A stretch of DNA of 64,000 bases, from assembly GCF_037478305.1 (NCBI RefSeq), contig NZ_JBBGAZ010000003.1:62001-126000 (forward strand), read 5' to 3'. Source of the stretch: Cognatishimia coralii. GTDB lineage: Bacteria > Pseudomonadota > Alphaproteobacteria > Rhodobacterales > Rhodobacteraceae. The position numbers and the translations under genes are program-made. Positions within the stretch are counted from its first letter, which is position 1. Each line of letters opens with the position of its first letter. The notes under the pieces were generated by a model. The model was not told where the DNA came from and did no database searches. It saw only the letters and a list, made by a program, of their open reading frames with translations. Below are positions 51,058 to 59,448 of this stretch, one piece after another.

Positions 51058-51524
51058 AGCTTTGACGAAATAATCCCTGTTGCGAACCCGCCCATGCGCA
51101 GTTCGCCAAAAAGGCGCTGATACTCGATCTTTGGGCATCGGTTCATGATCACGTCGATGCCGGCAGCCCGCGCTTTGGCAGCGGCTTCGGCATGCTCGAC
51201 CCCGATCTGCATCCAGATAGTCTTAAGGCCCTTCAGATGCTCCATCGCCTCATCGACAATGGGCGGTACCGCCTCGGATCGACGGAAGATGTCGACCATA
51301 TCCACTGGCTCGTCGATCTCGGAGAGCGACGCCCGTACAGTTTGCCCAAACAGTATTTTACCCGCGTGGCCCGGATTGACCGGAATGACCTTAAAGCCCT
51401 TCAGCCCCAAGTAACGTGCGACATAGTAGCTGGGTCGCACGGAATTCATGGACACGCCAACGACCGCCACGGTCTTGGTGCGCTGCAGAACGGATTTCAG
51501 AAAGGCATCATCATAGGTTTCCAT
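51054..51524 (-). CDS. CoA-binding (Rossmann-fold) protein
   Basis: 156 aa from METYDDAFL at 51524 (AGGG upstream); a longer start at 51551 is possible. It is a CoA_binding_2 fold: TVAVVGVSMNSVRPSYYVARYL, in two parts, with FKVIPVNPGHAGKI and the end motif IDVIMNRCPKIEY. YccU/YneT-type proteins of this sort bind CoA or nucleotides; role unknown. Convergent with the tetR gene. Confidence 0.88.
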   Translation of the reverse strand: METYDDAFLKSVLQRTKTVAVVGVSMNSVRPSYYVARYLGLKGFKVIPVNPGHAGKILFGQTVRASLSEIDEPVDMVDIFRRSEAVPPIVDEAMEHLKGLKTIWMQIGVEHAEAAAKARAAGIDVIMNRCPKIEYQRLFGELRMGGFATGIISSKL

Positions 51525-51557
51525 GCATTGCACCCTAGAAAGCAAATCCATGAATGG

Positions 51558-51594
51558 AAAACAAAAAATGCGCCCAGACCGAAGTCCAGGCGCA
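51558..51594 (-). terminator. Intrinsic terminator after the YHS-domain gene
   Basis: On the minus strand TGCGCC pairs with GGCGCA, with an inner GAC/GTC pair, followed by TTTTTTGTTTT. It lies about 118 bases after the YHS gene stop and before the CoA-binding gene start. Another imperfect hairpin (AGAGG-CAAGA with TCTTG-CC-CCTCT, about 51619-51648) lies in between. Confidence 0.75.
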
Positions 51595-51711
51595 GTCACG
51601 GAACGAGGGACAGTGAAGTCAGAGGCAAGAGTTCCGATCTTGCCCCTCTCTCATGAGATAGTGCGTCCACGAGAGGAATGAAGAGCATGTAATATGCTTG
51701 TGAACATATCG

Positions 51712-52170
51712 TTACGCGTTCAGCACTTGCGGCCAGTTTGCGTCAGCGTCCTTGATGAAGCCTTCCTTGTTCAACGCCCAGCGGGCACGAACAGCGCGGC
51801 TGAAGTTCAGATAAAGCTTGTCGTTGTGGATCGACCAGGCGTTTGCCTCGGTCTTGGCGGTGTACCCTTTGGCGACGGCATAGGCACAGTAGCCGCCGTA
51901 TTGGGGTGCCCAACGCTCGGGATTTGCTTCGAAGTCCGCAAGGTTTTCGGCACTGGCAAAGCGCCACTCGGCCCCTTTCCACATGATGGCATGCTCGGCT
52001 GAGCCTTCGACGTCGGTTTGCTCTTTGAAATAGGCGACCGGGTCATAGCCACGGATGGCCAGACCATCGACGGCGAAAACTTCGGGGGTCATGGCGAGGG
52101 CGGGCGTTGCAAGCAAGCCTGCGGCGGGGGCGGCCATGGCGGTCAAAACAAAGGTGCGGCGGGTCAGCAT
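51712..52170 (-). CDS. Exported YHS-domain protein
   Basis: 152 aa from MLTRRTFVLTAM at 52170, with GGAG six bases upstream; ATG at 52182 is also in frame. A twin-arginine signal (LTRRTFVLTA) ends at TPALA. The mature part has a YHS domain: GYDPVAYFKE, then WAPQYGGYCAYAVAKG, with conserved Cys. YHS proteins often bind metals such as copper or silver. Function otherwise unknown. Confidence 0.85.
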   Translation of the reverse strand: MLTRRTFVLTAMAAPAAGLLATPALAMTPEVFAVDGLAIRGYDPVAYFKEQTDVEGSAEHAIMWKGAEWRFASAENLADFEANPERWAPQYGGYCAYAVAKGYTAKTEANAWSIHNDKLYLNFSRAVRARWALNKEGFIKDADANWPQVLNA

Positions 52171-52274
52171 TGGGGTCTCCATCGTTGCGATGGCATGACA
52201 ATATGCGTGCAAAAACGCTGTGACATCCCCGCCCACGGCTTTGTGAGCGCTTGCGAAGAATGTTTCAAACGCTC

Positions 52275-52595
52275 CTAGTCGAAAATATCGAAGAGATCGT
52301 CGACCCCGTCAAAGAGCTTTTCACCCCATCTTTTCAGCTTTTTGGACTTCTTCTTTTTGCGATCTTTGGTGCGGTAATAGTCTTCGCGGTCATATTTCTT
52401 ATGCCCTTTGGATTTCTTTTGTTTCAAAGGCTTAGAATAATGAACCTCGTGGCTTTTAGCCTTTACGGGCATCATTTTCAGATCGTGCAAAGGTGCGCCG
52501 CAAGACGAGCAGGCAAGTTCGTGTTGCACCTTGCCATGAAGCGATAAAGCCGCGCGGGTCCCGCAGTAACAGCAGGTGGCGATTTTCTGGCCCAT
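52275..52595 (-). CDS. Small zinc-ribbon protein with Lys-rich tail
   Basis: 106 aa from MGQKIATC at 52595, with GAGGAG upstream. Four Cys form a zinc ribbon (CCYCGT with CSSCGA). The middle is very rich in Lys (KQKKSKGHKKYD, KDRKKKKSKKLKR), suggesting nucleic acid or ribosome contact. The C-terminus is acidic/hydrophobic (FDGVDDLFDIFD). No named family known to me. Confidence 0.78.
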   Translation of the reverse strand: MGQKIATCCYCGTRAALSLHGKVQHELACSSCGAPLHDLKMMPVKAKSHEVHYSKPLKQKKSKGHKKYDREDYYRTKDRKKKKSKKLKRWGEKLFDGVDDLFDIFD

Positions 52596-52711
52596 GGGTG
52601 CTCCTCTCCTCACTCTGTTTCAGATATCGCGTTTATTTCACGCGTTTCAAGGCAAGGCGGGGGCGGAAACTTTGAAAGTTTCCGATGTCGATTTCTTTTA
52701 AAGAAATCGAG

Positions 52712-53488
52712 TCAGGGCTTGGCGGCATAGAGTGCGACGGCCGCTGCGTTGGAGACATTGAGCGACCCGAAGCCCCGCGCGAAGTCGATTTTCACGAGTT
52801 GATCGACGGTCTCTTTGGTCTTTTGGCGCAGTCCTGGCCCTTCGGCGCCCAAAACCAGCGCAACGGCGCGATCACGTTTGCCTTCGAGTGCCTCATCAAT
52901 GCTCTGCTCGGCTTCGCCATCCAAACCCAGCACCAGATACCCCATGCCCTGCAATTCAACGATTGTATCTGCAAGGTTGCGCATCCGCAGGTAAGGCTGT
53001 CGTTCCAAGGCACCGGACGCGGTTTTCGCCAAGGCTCCGGTCTCTGGTGCAGAATGATGTCGTGTTCCAATGACGGCCTGCGCTCCGAACACTTCTGCCG
53101 AGCGCAAGATCGCGCCCACATTGTGAGGGTCTGTGACCCGATCCAAAAGCACCAGACGTGGCGTCGTGTCATCGTCAGGAATCGCCCGATCTGCGAGACG
53201 TCCCCAATTCAATGGTTTCACTTCCAAAGCCGCGCCCTGATGCACGGATTGCGGATCAATCGGCGCTTTGAACTTGCGCGGATCCACCATTTCCGGCGCA
53301 ATCCCAGCGGTTTCAATCGCATCCGCCAGTTTGTCATGCGCGTTCTTCGTGACCATCAACCGCAGCTTTTCACGCGCTGGATTGAGCAGCGCATCGCGCA
53401 CCGCATGCAACCCAAACAGCCAAACAGTCTCGGCGTTTTGCGCCTTTTTCGCCTGCTCTTTTTCAACGACCCACTTGGGTTTTTTCAT
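52712..53488 (-). CDS. rlmB: 23S rRNA 2'-O-ribose methyltransferase RlmB (SpoU/TrmH family)
   Basis: 258 aa from MKKPKWVVEKEQAKKA at 53488; further upstream codons run through the divergent tRNA-Tyr gene and are not coding. It has an L30e-like substrate-binding domain (WLFGLHAVRDALLNP), then the SpoU knot domain with the three motifs LDRVTDPHNVGAILRSAEVF (motif 1), LVLGAEGPGL (motif 2) and GFGSLNVSNAAAVALY (motif 3). It methylates G2251 of 23S rRNA in E. coli. Confidence 0.95.
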   Translation of the reverse strand: MKKPKWVVEKEQAKKAQNAETVWLFGLHAVRDALLNPAREKLRLMVTKNAHDKLADAIETAGIAPEMVDPRKFKAPIDPQSVHQGAALEVKPLNWGRLADRAIPDDDTTPRLVLLDRVTDPHNVGAILRSAEVFGAQAVIGTRHHSAPETGALAKTASGALERQPYLRMRNLADTIVELQGMGYLVLGLDGEAEQSIDEALEGKRDRAVALVLGAEGPGLRQKTKETVDQLVKIDFARGFGSLNVSNAAAVALYAAKP

Positions 53489-53560
53489 GATCTTCACCTG
53501 CGCTGTGATATGGCGCTCAGCAATGGGCAATGTCGCCACGATCTGCAAGCGATTTTCTTG

Positions 53561-53589
53561 TTGACGCCCCCTGACATGGCCTGTAATCA
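53561..53589 (+). promoter_or_regulatory. Possible promoter of tRNA-Tyr
   Basis: TTGACG (53561-53566), a 17-base spacer, TAATCA (53584-53589), 33 bases before the tRNA. The -35 is good; the -10 is weak. Confidence 0.45.
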
Positions 53590-53622
53590 GCCCCTCACAT
53601 TCGGCAGCTACTGCCGACCGGT

Positions 53623-53706
53623 GGGCGACAGGCCGCAAGGTGTGGCAGGGGACTGTAACTCCCTCGAGGCGACTCACGCTTGGTTCGATTCCAAGGTCGC
53701 CCACCA
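53623..53706 (+). tRNA. tRNA-Tyr (anticodon GTA)
   Basis: 84 bases with encoded CCA and a long variable arm, as expected for bacterial tRNA-Tyr. The acceptor GGGCGAC pairs with GTCGCCC, the discriminator is A, the anticodon loop CTGTAAC gives GTA, and the T-arm is CTTGG-TTCGATT-CCAAG. It is divergent from rlmB. Confidence 0.95.
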
Positions 53707-53770
53707 TTTTTCCAAACTGGAACAGTGAGATGCAATGCGGCGAAGCCGAGCATTGGCTGTGTCGCGCCGC

Positions 53771-55072
53771 TCAAGCTGGGGTATTGCTCGGGACAAGCCC
53801 CGGCAGGAATGGCTTTTCAGCGACCTCTCTGGCGTGGATTCCCCAGATCATAAGGCCAGGCCACAAGAGATAGGCTTGGATCTCAATGTTCTCGCCAAAA
53901 GAAAGCAATATGACGACCAAGGCAAAGCCCAACGGCAAACGGCCTCGGGTTGAGGTCAGCGCATCGGCCAAGGCGAGAAAGATCTGGAATACTAATGGGA
54001 TCAACAAGGCCAAGAAACCTGTCACCCCTTTTACAAACAACAGCCCATACCAGGTGTGATGGCTGCCGATGGGCATATATTCCACCAGATGCGGTCCCGG
54101 CGCGACTCGCCCATGGCCAAACCAAACTGCCTCTTCGCGCCAATGTTCCTCGGCAATCCGCTGAAGGGTTGCGCGCACCCGTGTGCTGTCGGCGCGTGCG
54201 TTTTTGAAAGTGTCGATGGCAGAGCCAACGCCCTGTATCAGCCGATCAACCGTCAAACCAATGCTGACCAGAATGCCCGACAGCGCAAACCACGCCCAGC
54301 GCTTGCCAAGCTGTGGTAAAAGGCTTGGCGGGATGGTGCAGAAGACAAGCCCAACCAGCCCCATGCGCGATTTTGACGCCAAAACCATCAAGGTGCCCGC
54401 CGCGATGCCTATGGCTTTCCATTTCACCACCTTTTCTTCCGTCGCAAAGAGCACCATCAACACGCCCAACAGGGCCGCGAAAGGAGACCATGGCGCATAG
54501 AACTGCCACCGTGCCGCGCCGCTCGACGGATCGATGGAATACAGAAAGACGGTGAAGTACTCAGGCCCCGGCCCGCCGACGGCCTTTAGGGGTGAGACAA
54601 AGATCTTGCCCGGCAACCCCGCGTAAGGCGCGACAATCATCAGCGGTGCGAGGATCAGGATCCAAAGCCCGACAACGCATTGCCCGCGGATCAGGATCTC
54701 TCGCCGGATCGGCAGAATCGCCCCCGCCAGCGGAAACAGAGCCATCAAAGCCCAGCCCTTGGCCCAACCGATGGTCGAGCGGATCACCGTTTTGGTGCCA
54801 AACCCCCAGTTCACATGTCCAATCCAAAGGATCGGCAACATGGCCAGCATCCCGATGACCCAGAACCAAATGACGGGTGGAATGGGGTGTGGCCGCAAAT
54901 CCGCGCGCGTCGCGGGCCCCAAATACAAGGCCGCCAAGGCCAAGCCACCCAATGTCCAGCCAAGGACTGGGCCAACAACATAGAGGCCTCCGATGGCGTA
55001 CAAGGGCCAGGTCCAAGCAAGGCTTTTGTAAACGATGGCCTCTGCCGGATTTCTGGGGGTCAGATCATCCAT
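53771..55072 (-). CDS. O-antigen ligase/polymerase-like membrane protein
   Basis: 433 aa with about 11 hydrophobic segments and one large periplasmic loop (about 270-350), the layout of WaaL/Wzy proteins. The loop contains HWREEAVWFGHGRVAPGPHL and SHHTWYGLLFVKG, like the conserved H(T/N) motif of the O-antigen ligase domain. It probably polymerises or ligates exopolysaccharide repeat units. It overlaps the Wzz/GumC-like gene by eight bases. Confidence 0.8.
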   Translation of the reverse strand: MDDLTPRNPAEAIVYKSLAWTWPLYAIGGLYVVGPVLGWTLGGLALAALYLGPATRADLRPHPIPPVIWFWVIGMLAMLPILWIGHVNWGFGTKTVIRSTIGWAKGWALMALFPLAGAILPIRREILIRGQCVVGLWILILAPLMIVAPYAGLPGKIFVSPLKAVGGPGPEYFTVFLYSIDPSSGAARWQFYAPWSPFAALLGVLMVLFATEEKVVKWKAIGIAAGTLMVLASKSRMGLVGLVFCTIPPSLLPQLGKRWAWFALSGILVSIGLTVDRLIQGVGSAIDTFKNARADSTRVRATLQRIAEEHWREEAVWFGHGRVAPGPHLVEYMPIGSHHTWYGLLFVKGVTGFLALLIPLVFQIFLALADALTSTRGRLPLGFALVVILLSFGENIEIQAYLLWPGLMIWGIHAREVAEKPFLPGLVPSNTPA

Positions 55073-56504
55073 CGCGGCGTTTCACACCGATCAGCCAGGC
55101 AATGAGGCTGCGGCGCACCCACCCCAGGGTCAGAGCAATCACCATCAAAAACGTCGCCCCAACACCCGCGATAACCGCAAGTTTTTTGCGCGGGGAGCTT
55201 GGACGGTCTGGCAAAGATGGGTTCTCCAGAACCTGTACCAGAGGATAGGATGCAAAAACATCGACCTTCGAGGACTGCGCCCGCGCGATCGCGGATGCAA
55301 AGACAGCCTCCGCCACCTGAAAATCCCTCTGAAGGTCCTCGAGCTGGGCAGCCGCAATGGCCGCTTTTTCCAAGCGCGCCTTTTCAGCAAGGTGACGGGT
55401 GTTCAAAGCATTGTACTGCGCCTGAACACCCGCCCGCTCTGCCTCGCATTCCACCAGTTTTGCCAGCAGGGCCGTCCTGTCTCCGAATTGAGAAACATTC
55501 AGGCGTTCTGCATCGGACGCGGGCAATCCCGTGAGTGTACTTGCCATGCGCAGTGTGGCGCGTTGTGCATCCGTGTAGGCGGCTTCGGCGCGGCGCAGTT
55601 CTGGGTGGCGGGATCCGTAGATGGATCGCGCCTCTCGGAGCTCTGTTCGCTTGACTGCGGCGTCCTCGACCAGGGCGAGGTATTGATGATCGGAATAGAG
55701 ATCCAAAGCGCGGGCGGCATAGGTTGCAGAGAAGCCCACACTGGCCTCCAGCGCTTGAACATAAGCTGTTTTTTCTTCGAGCTGTGCGCGCAGTTCGATC
55801 AGTTTGGCGTATCGGTTGTCGTTTTCTTCGACCTGTGCATTGAACTGATCGCGCGACAGAAACCCAGTTTGATTGCGCAGATCACTCACCGCTTCTCGCG
55901 TGGACAAGACCGAGTTCCGATATTCCTCAATCGCTCGGATCGCGCCTTCTTCGCGGACCATTTGGTCATCGTTGCGCAACAGTTCCACCTCGTGAAAAAA
56001 CGAGCTTAACACGGCCTCAGCGCGGGCTTGGGCTTCGATCGGTGAAGGGCCCGTCAGCTCGATGTGGATCAAGCCGGTCTGGTCTACCAGCGTCACTTTG
56101 GGCAGAGGCAAATCCCGACGTAGGATCGACAGTTGATCTGCCGCGGATTGCATGATCCGGTCGGCGCGGATCAGTCGTTTGTAGGTTTGAGTGGGGCTGA
56201 TCGAGTTGGAGGCAAAGGCCGAAGACGCAAAAGAGCTGGCTTGACCGATCCCTTCCATATTGACGGAGGCCGAGACCCCCGCCCCCGGCAGGATCAACGA
56301 CATCGAGGACGTATAGACCGGTGCAGCTGAGGAAAGATAAGTCACGATCGGCGACCAAATCACGCCACACCAGATGCTAAAGACCGTGATGTAGCGAAAA
56401 ACGCGCTTGAACAACAACGCGCGTGCGCTTTTTGATCGTAGCCTGCGGATCAGGGTCCGGAAGGTCAGCGGTGCAGCTGGCTCTATGTCGGAGTAAAATG
56501 CCAT
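55065..56504 (-). CDS. Wzz/GumC-type polysaccharide co-polymerase
   Basis: 479 aa. It has two flanking membrane helices (about 37-58 and 440-462) and between them a long helical periplasmic part (ENDNRYAKLIELRAQLEEKT, LRRAEAAYTDAQRATLRM). A proline-rich stretch precedes the last helix (PSLPDRPSSPRKK). There is no C-terminal tyrosine-kinase domain. It sets chain length or links polymerisation to export. The ATG at 56504 is 109 bases from the response-regulator stop on the same strand. Confidence 0.87.
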   Translation of the reverse strand: MAFYSDIEPAAPLTFRTLIRRLRSKSARALLFKRVFRYITVFSIWCGVIWSPIVTYLSSAAPVYTSSMSLILPGAGVSASVNMEGIGQASSFASSAFASNSISPTQTYKRLIRADRIMQSAADQLSILRRDLPLPKVTLVDQTGLIHIELTGPSPIEAQARAEAVLSSFFHEVELLRNDDQMVREEGAIRAIEEYRNSVLSTREAVSDLRNQTGFLSRDQFNAQVEENDNRYAKLIELRAQLEEKTAYVQALEASVGFSATYAARALDLYSDHQYLALVEDAAVKRTELREARSIYGSRHPELRRAEAAYTDAQRATLRMASTLTGLPASDAERLNVSQFGDRTALLAKLVECEAERAGVQAQYNALNTRHLAEKARLEKAAIAAAQLEDLQRDFQVAEAVFASAIARAQSSKVDVFASYPLVQVLENPSLPDRPSSPRKKLAVIAGVGATFLMVIALTLGWVRRSLIAWLIGVKRRDG

Positions 56505-56613
56505 TGGGTGGATCTCTCTTTTCTATGAGAGCAGATTGCACCACCAAGCGTTTGTTTTCTGGGGAGAAAAAGGAGGGAAAGAGGGGCGTTTGGGTCGCCC
56601 CTATCCGTTTGGC

Positions 56614-57228
56614 TTAAAAGACGCCCTGATCGCGTGCGACCATCGCGGCCTGCGTGCGATTAGACACGTCAATTTTATGATAGAGCGTTTTCACATGGAG
56701 CTTCACTGTTGGCTCTGACAGCTCTAGGTCGCGGGCGATTTCCTTGTTGGATTTGCCTTCGGTCAGGCCCTTAAGCACCTGCGTTTCTCGATCCGTCAGC
56801 GACTTGAGAAGCGGGTGATTGTTTGGCTCTGGCTCTGCAGTCATAAAGTCCAGAGGCGCGTATTTTTCACCCATGGCCATGAATTTGATCGCGTTCACCA
56901 GGGATTTCGCTGGCAGCGTCTTGGGGATGAAGCCGATAGCACCCATCTCAAGCGCCTGCTCAGCAATCTCGCGGCTGGCTTCGCCCGACATCAGAGCAAC
57001 GCGGTGCACGCCATTGCGATCAGCCGCTGTCTTCAGGCCCTCGAGTCCGTTCATACCTGGCATATTGTAGTCGAGCAGCACCAGATCGTAGGTGTAATGC
57101 CCGTCAATCAACGCGCAAGCCTCATCGAGGTTTGCAGCTGTATCCGTGTCGATGTTTCCCTCGGCCTGCATGAATGCCACCAAAGAGTCGCGCAGCAGAT
57201 CGTGGTCGTCAGCAATTAGAATTCTCAT
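56614..57228 (-). CDS. Response regulator of the NarL/FixJ (LuxR) type
   Basis: 204 aa. The receiver domain (1-118) has the acidic pair D7/D8 and phospho-acceptor D53 (LVLLDYNMPGMNG), then Ser/Lys of the switch (ALMSGEAS, PKTLPAKSL). A C-terminal LuxR helix-turn-helix follows (SLTDRETQVLKGLTEGKSNKEIA in two parts, EPTVKLHVKTLYHKI). It probably works with the hybrid kinase at 59449 and controls the exopolysaccharide genes around it. It is divergent from the fused transferase gene across 261 bases. Confidence 0.92.
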   Translation of the reverse strand: MRILIADDHDLLRDSLVAFMQAEGNIDTDTAANLDEACALIDGHYTYDLVLLDYNMPGMNGLEGLKTAADRNGVHRVALMSGEASREIAEQALEMGAIGFIPKTLPAKSLVNAIKFMAMGEKYAPLDFMTAEPEPNNHPLLKSLTDRETQVLKGLTEGKSNKEIARDLELSEPTVKLHVKTLYHKIDVSNRTQAAMVARDQGVF

Positions 57229-57489
57229 ACTTAAAGTCCTTGTTAACCAAACTAGGAAGTAGGCCTTCTGTCCTATCGTGTATAAATGTGGCTCATTTTT
57301 GGAGCAAGAAGGTGTAAAATGTGGTTAACGCCTTCATCCAATGGGATAGGGCCCAAGATTAACGAATAGATCATTGTTCCCCACTGGGCGACAAAGTTCA
57401 CAAAAATCCGTTTTGTTGTCCATCTTTGCTGAGGTGTTCTCCCATCGAAATTACCATGCTTACCCCAGTGACCAACTCGGAGAAGTGGA
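57229..57489. promoter_or_regulatory. Divergent promoter region of the response regulator and fused transferase genes
   Basis: 261 bases, AT-rich near 57238-57330. It contains two GTTAAC strings (57253, 57323) and ATCCAATGGGATAGG (57336-57350), a partly palindromic string that recurs in related form at 63233-63248 in the other divergent promoter of this cluster. No clear -35/-10. Confidence 0.45.
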
Positions 57490-58860
57490 ATGAAACACTA
57501 CAGAGCGGACGAAATTTTTTCTCAGGTAACGGTGAAGCCGGAACTAGAGACATCGCATGTCCTGGGCTTTGACATGGTAAACGCCACCACGTCGGAGGTT
57601 GTGCAAGCCCTCGTCGCCCCAGGTCGTCGTCGCGTAGCATTCATGAACGCGCACTGCATGAACGTGGCATCGCGATCCGAAGACTATGCACACGCTCTAC
57701 ACCGCTCTGATCTAATCTTACCCGATGGCATCGGAATTGAAATCGCTTCAAAGGTTGCGTCCGCTCCACTGAAAGAAAATCTAAATGGAACCGACCTTGG
57801 TCCGCACCTGATGCGGATGGCCGCGGAAAAAGGCTTGCGGGTCTACTTGCTTGGCGGAGAGACCGGAACCGCAGAGCGTGCGGCTCAAAGACTCTCGATG
57901 CAATTCCCAGACCTTCAGATTGCAGGAACACGCGATGGTTTCGGCGGGCTTGTTGGAGCTGTCGAAGACATCAACGCCTCCGGCGCCGATATTTTGCTGG
58001 TGGCCTTGGGCGTGCCCCTGCAAGAGCTGTGGATTGACCGCCACTTCAAAGATTTGAATGTTCGGCTGGCAATGGGTGTTGGTGCTCTTTTGGACTTCTG
58101 GGCTGGCAATGTTTCGCGGGCACCCGCGTTTATGCGTGAAGCGCGTATGGAGTGGGTCTGGCGGCTGGCTATGGAGCCTCGGCGCCTTGCGGGACGGTAT
58201 TTGATTGGCAATGTAACGTTCTTGGCACGGGTCGCTATCGCGCAAATGAAGCAAATCACCCTGCGTGACAGTGCCAAGCGTGCAATGGATTTTTGCCTGA
58301 GTTTGACCGCGCTTCTCTTGTTGGCACCGGTATTTCTCGCGATCACTCTTGCCATTCGGATAGAGAGCCGGGGCAATCCGGTCTTCAGCCAGACGCGTGT
58401 TGGGCAAAACGGGCGTCATTTCACGATATACAAGTTCCGGTCAATGTATGCGGACGCAGAGCAGAGACGGAAGGCGCTTGAAGCACAGTCCGACCGCGCC
58501 GGCGTCTGCTTCAAAGCCAAAGATGACCCCCGCATCACACGGATCGGACGGTTTTTGCGCCGCTATTCGATTGATGAATTGCCTCAGATTTTCAACGTCT
58601 TACTAGGCAACATGTCCATCGTGGGGCCACGCCCTGGCCTGCCGAGCGAAGTTGCCGCCTACTCGGACCATGCCAAAAAACGCCTTGGTACAAAGCCTGG
58701 CCTAACCGGCCTGTGGCAAGTTTCGGGCCGCGCCGACATTGGCTTTGATCAGATGGTCGAAATGGATCTGGCCTATGCGCGATCACGCTCAGCTATGCTG
58801 GACATTATGATCATTGGACTCACCCTGCGTGCTGTCCTGACCGGGCGAGGTGCCTACTAA
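57490..58860 (+). CDS. Fused WecG/TagA-type glycosyltransferase and bacterial sugar-phosphate transferase (WcaJ/ExoY-type)
   Basis: 456 aa in two parts. Residues about 20-235 are a GT26 (WecG/TagA/CpsF) domain: FMNAHCMNVASRS, LPDGIGIEIA, LNGTDLGPHLM, LLVALGVPLQELWI, LAMGVGALLDFWAG. Residues about 262-456 are a monotopic phosphoglycosyltransferase: helix CLSLTALLLLAPVFLAITL, then FTIYKFRSM, the catalytic Asp-Glu at 362-363 (SIDELPQ), and GNMSIVGPRPGLPSE. The second domain loads the first sugar phosphate on undecaprenyl phosphate; the first adds the next sugar. The fusion puts the first two steps of repeat-unit assembly in one chain. Confidence 0.9.
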   Translation: MKHYRADEIFSQVTVKPELETSHVLGFDMVNATTSEVVQALVAPGRRRVAFMNAHCMNVASRSEDYAHALHRSDLILPDGIGIEIASKVASAPLKENLNGTDLGPHLMRMAAEKGLRVYLLGGETGTAERAAQRLSMQFPDLQIAGTRDGFGGLVGAVEDINASGADILLVALGVPLQELWIDRHFKDLNVRLAMGVGALLDFWAGNVSRAPAFMREARMEWVWRLAMEPRRLAGRYLIGNVTFLARVAIAQMKQITLRDSAKRAMDFCLSLTALLLLAPVFLAITLAIRIESRGNPVFSQTRVGQNGRHFTIYKFRSMYADAEQRRKALEAQSDRAGVCFKAKDDPRITRIGRFLRRYSIDELPQIFNVLLGNMSIVGPRPGLPSEVAAYSDHAKKRLGTKPGLTGLWQVSGRADIGFDQMVEMDLAYARSRSAMLDIMIIGLTLRAVLTGRGAY

Positions 58861-58866
58861 GAAAAG

Positions 58867-58900
58867 AGAGACCTACCCAGTCGGATAGGTCTCTATTCTC
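58867..58900 (+). terminator. Terminator-like hairpin after the fused transferase gene
   Basis: AGAGACCTA pairs with TAGGTCTCT around a 10-base loop, then ATTCTCTC. The stem is good and the T-tract weak. Confidence 0.6.
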
Positions 58901-58959
58901 TCGAGGCAGAGCAAGGCTGAAATTTTCTGCCACTATGTGCCCACCAGATGGAGGCATAG

Positions 58960-59448
58960 ATGCGTTTTAAACATTCACTTTGGGCACTTTTAACCACACT
59001 CACGCTTAATGTGCCGGTGTCGGCACATGCCATGGAATGTTCATCCGATGATCATATCCTGCAAGCCACTACCACCAAAGTGACATGTTTTACGCTGCAA
59101 GATCTCAAAGTTTTGGGAGCGACAGAGATTGAGACGTCTACCCTCTGGACCGATGGGGTCCACCAGTTCACTGGTGTTTTGTTGAGCGATCTTTTGCAGC
59201 ATCTTGATGCTGAGGGGAACACGATCCAGGCAACCGCGATCAACGATTACTCGATCACCATTCCGGCGAGCGACGCCGTTGATGGCGGCCCTATCGTTGC
59301 ATATTTGATGAATGGTGAAACAATGTCCCGCCGAGACAAAGGCCCCTTGTGGGTTGTTTATCCTTTCGACAGCGATGCAAAATTCCGCACAGAAACGATT
59401 TACTCTCGCAGCATTTGGCAGCTTAATAAGATCCAGATCCAAGAGTAA
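58960..59448 (+). CDS. Periplasmic protein of the sulfite-oxidase (Oxidored_molyb) fold, likely without cofactor
   Basis: 162 aa with a Sec signal peptide (about 1-24, ending AHA). The mature part has FTLQDLKVLGATEIETSTLW, GVLLSDLL, INDYSITIPASD and KGPLWVVYPFD, a shortened molybdopterin-oxidoreductase-like domain. The Cys that ligates Mo in sulfite oxidases is not in the expected place, so I infer a ligand-binding rather than catalytic role. Its stop directly abuts the start of the hybrid kinase, so it probably works with that sensor. Confidence 0.75.
   Translation: MRFKHSLWALLTTLTLNVPVSAHAMECSSDDHILQATTTKVTCFTLQDLKVLGATEIETSTLWTDGVHQFTGVLLSDLLQHLDAEGNTIQATAINDYSITIPASDAVDGGPIVAYLMNGETMSRRDKGPLWVVYPFDSDAKFRTETIYSRSIWQLNKIQIQE

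Noticed and set aside
53489..53707. Upstream extension of the rlmB frame
   Set aside because: It runs through the complement of tRNA-Tyr; the family start is MKKPKWV at 53488.
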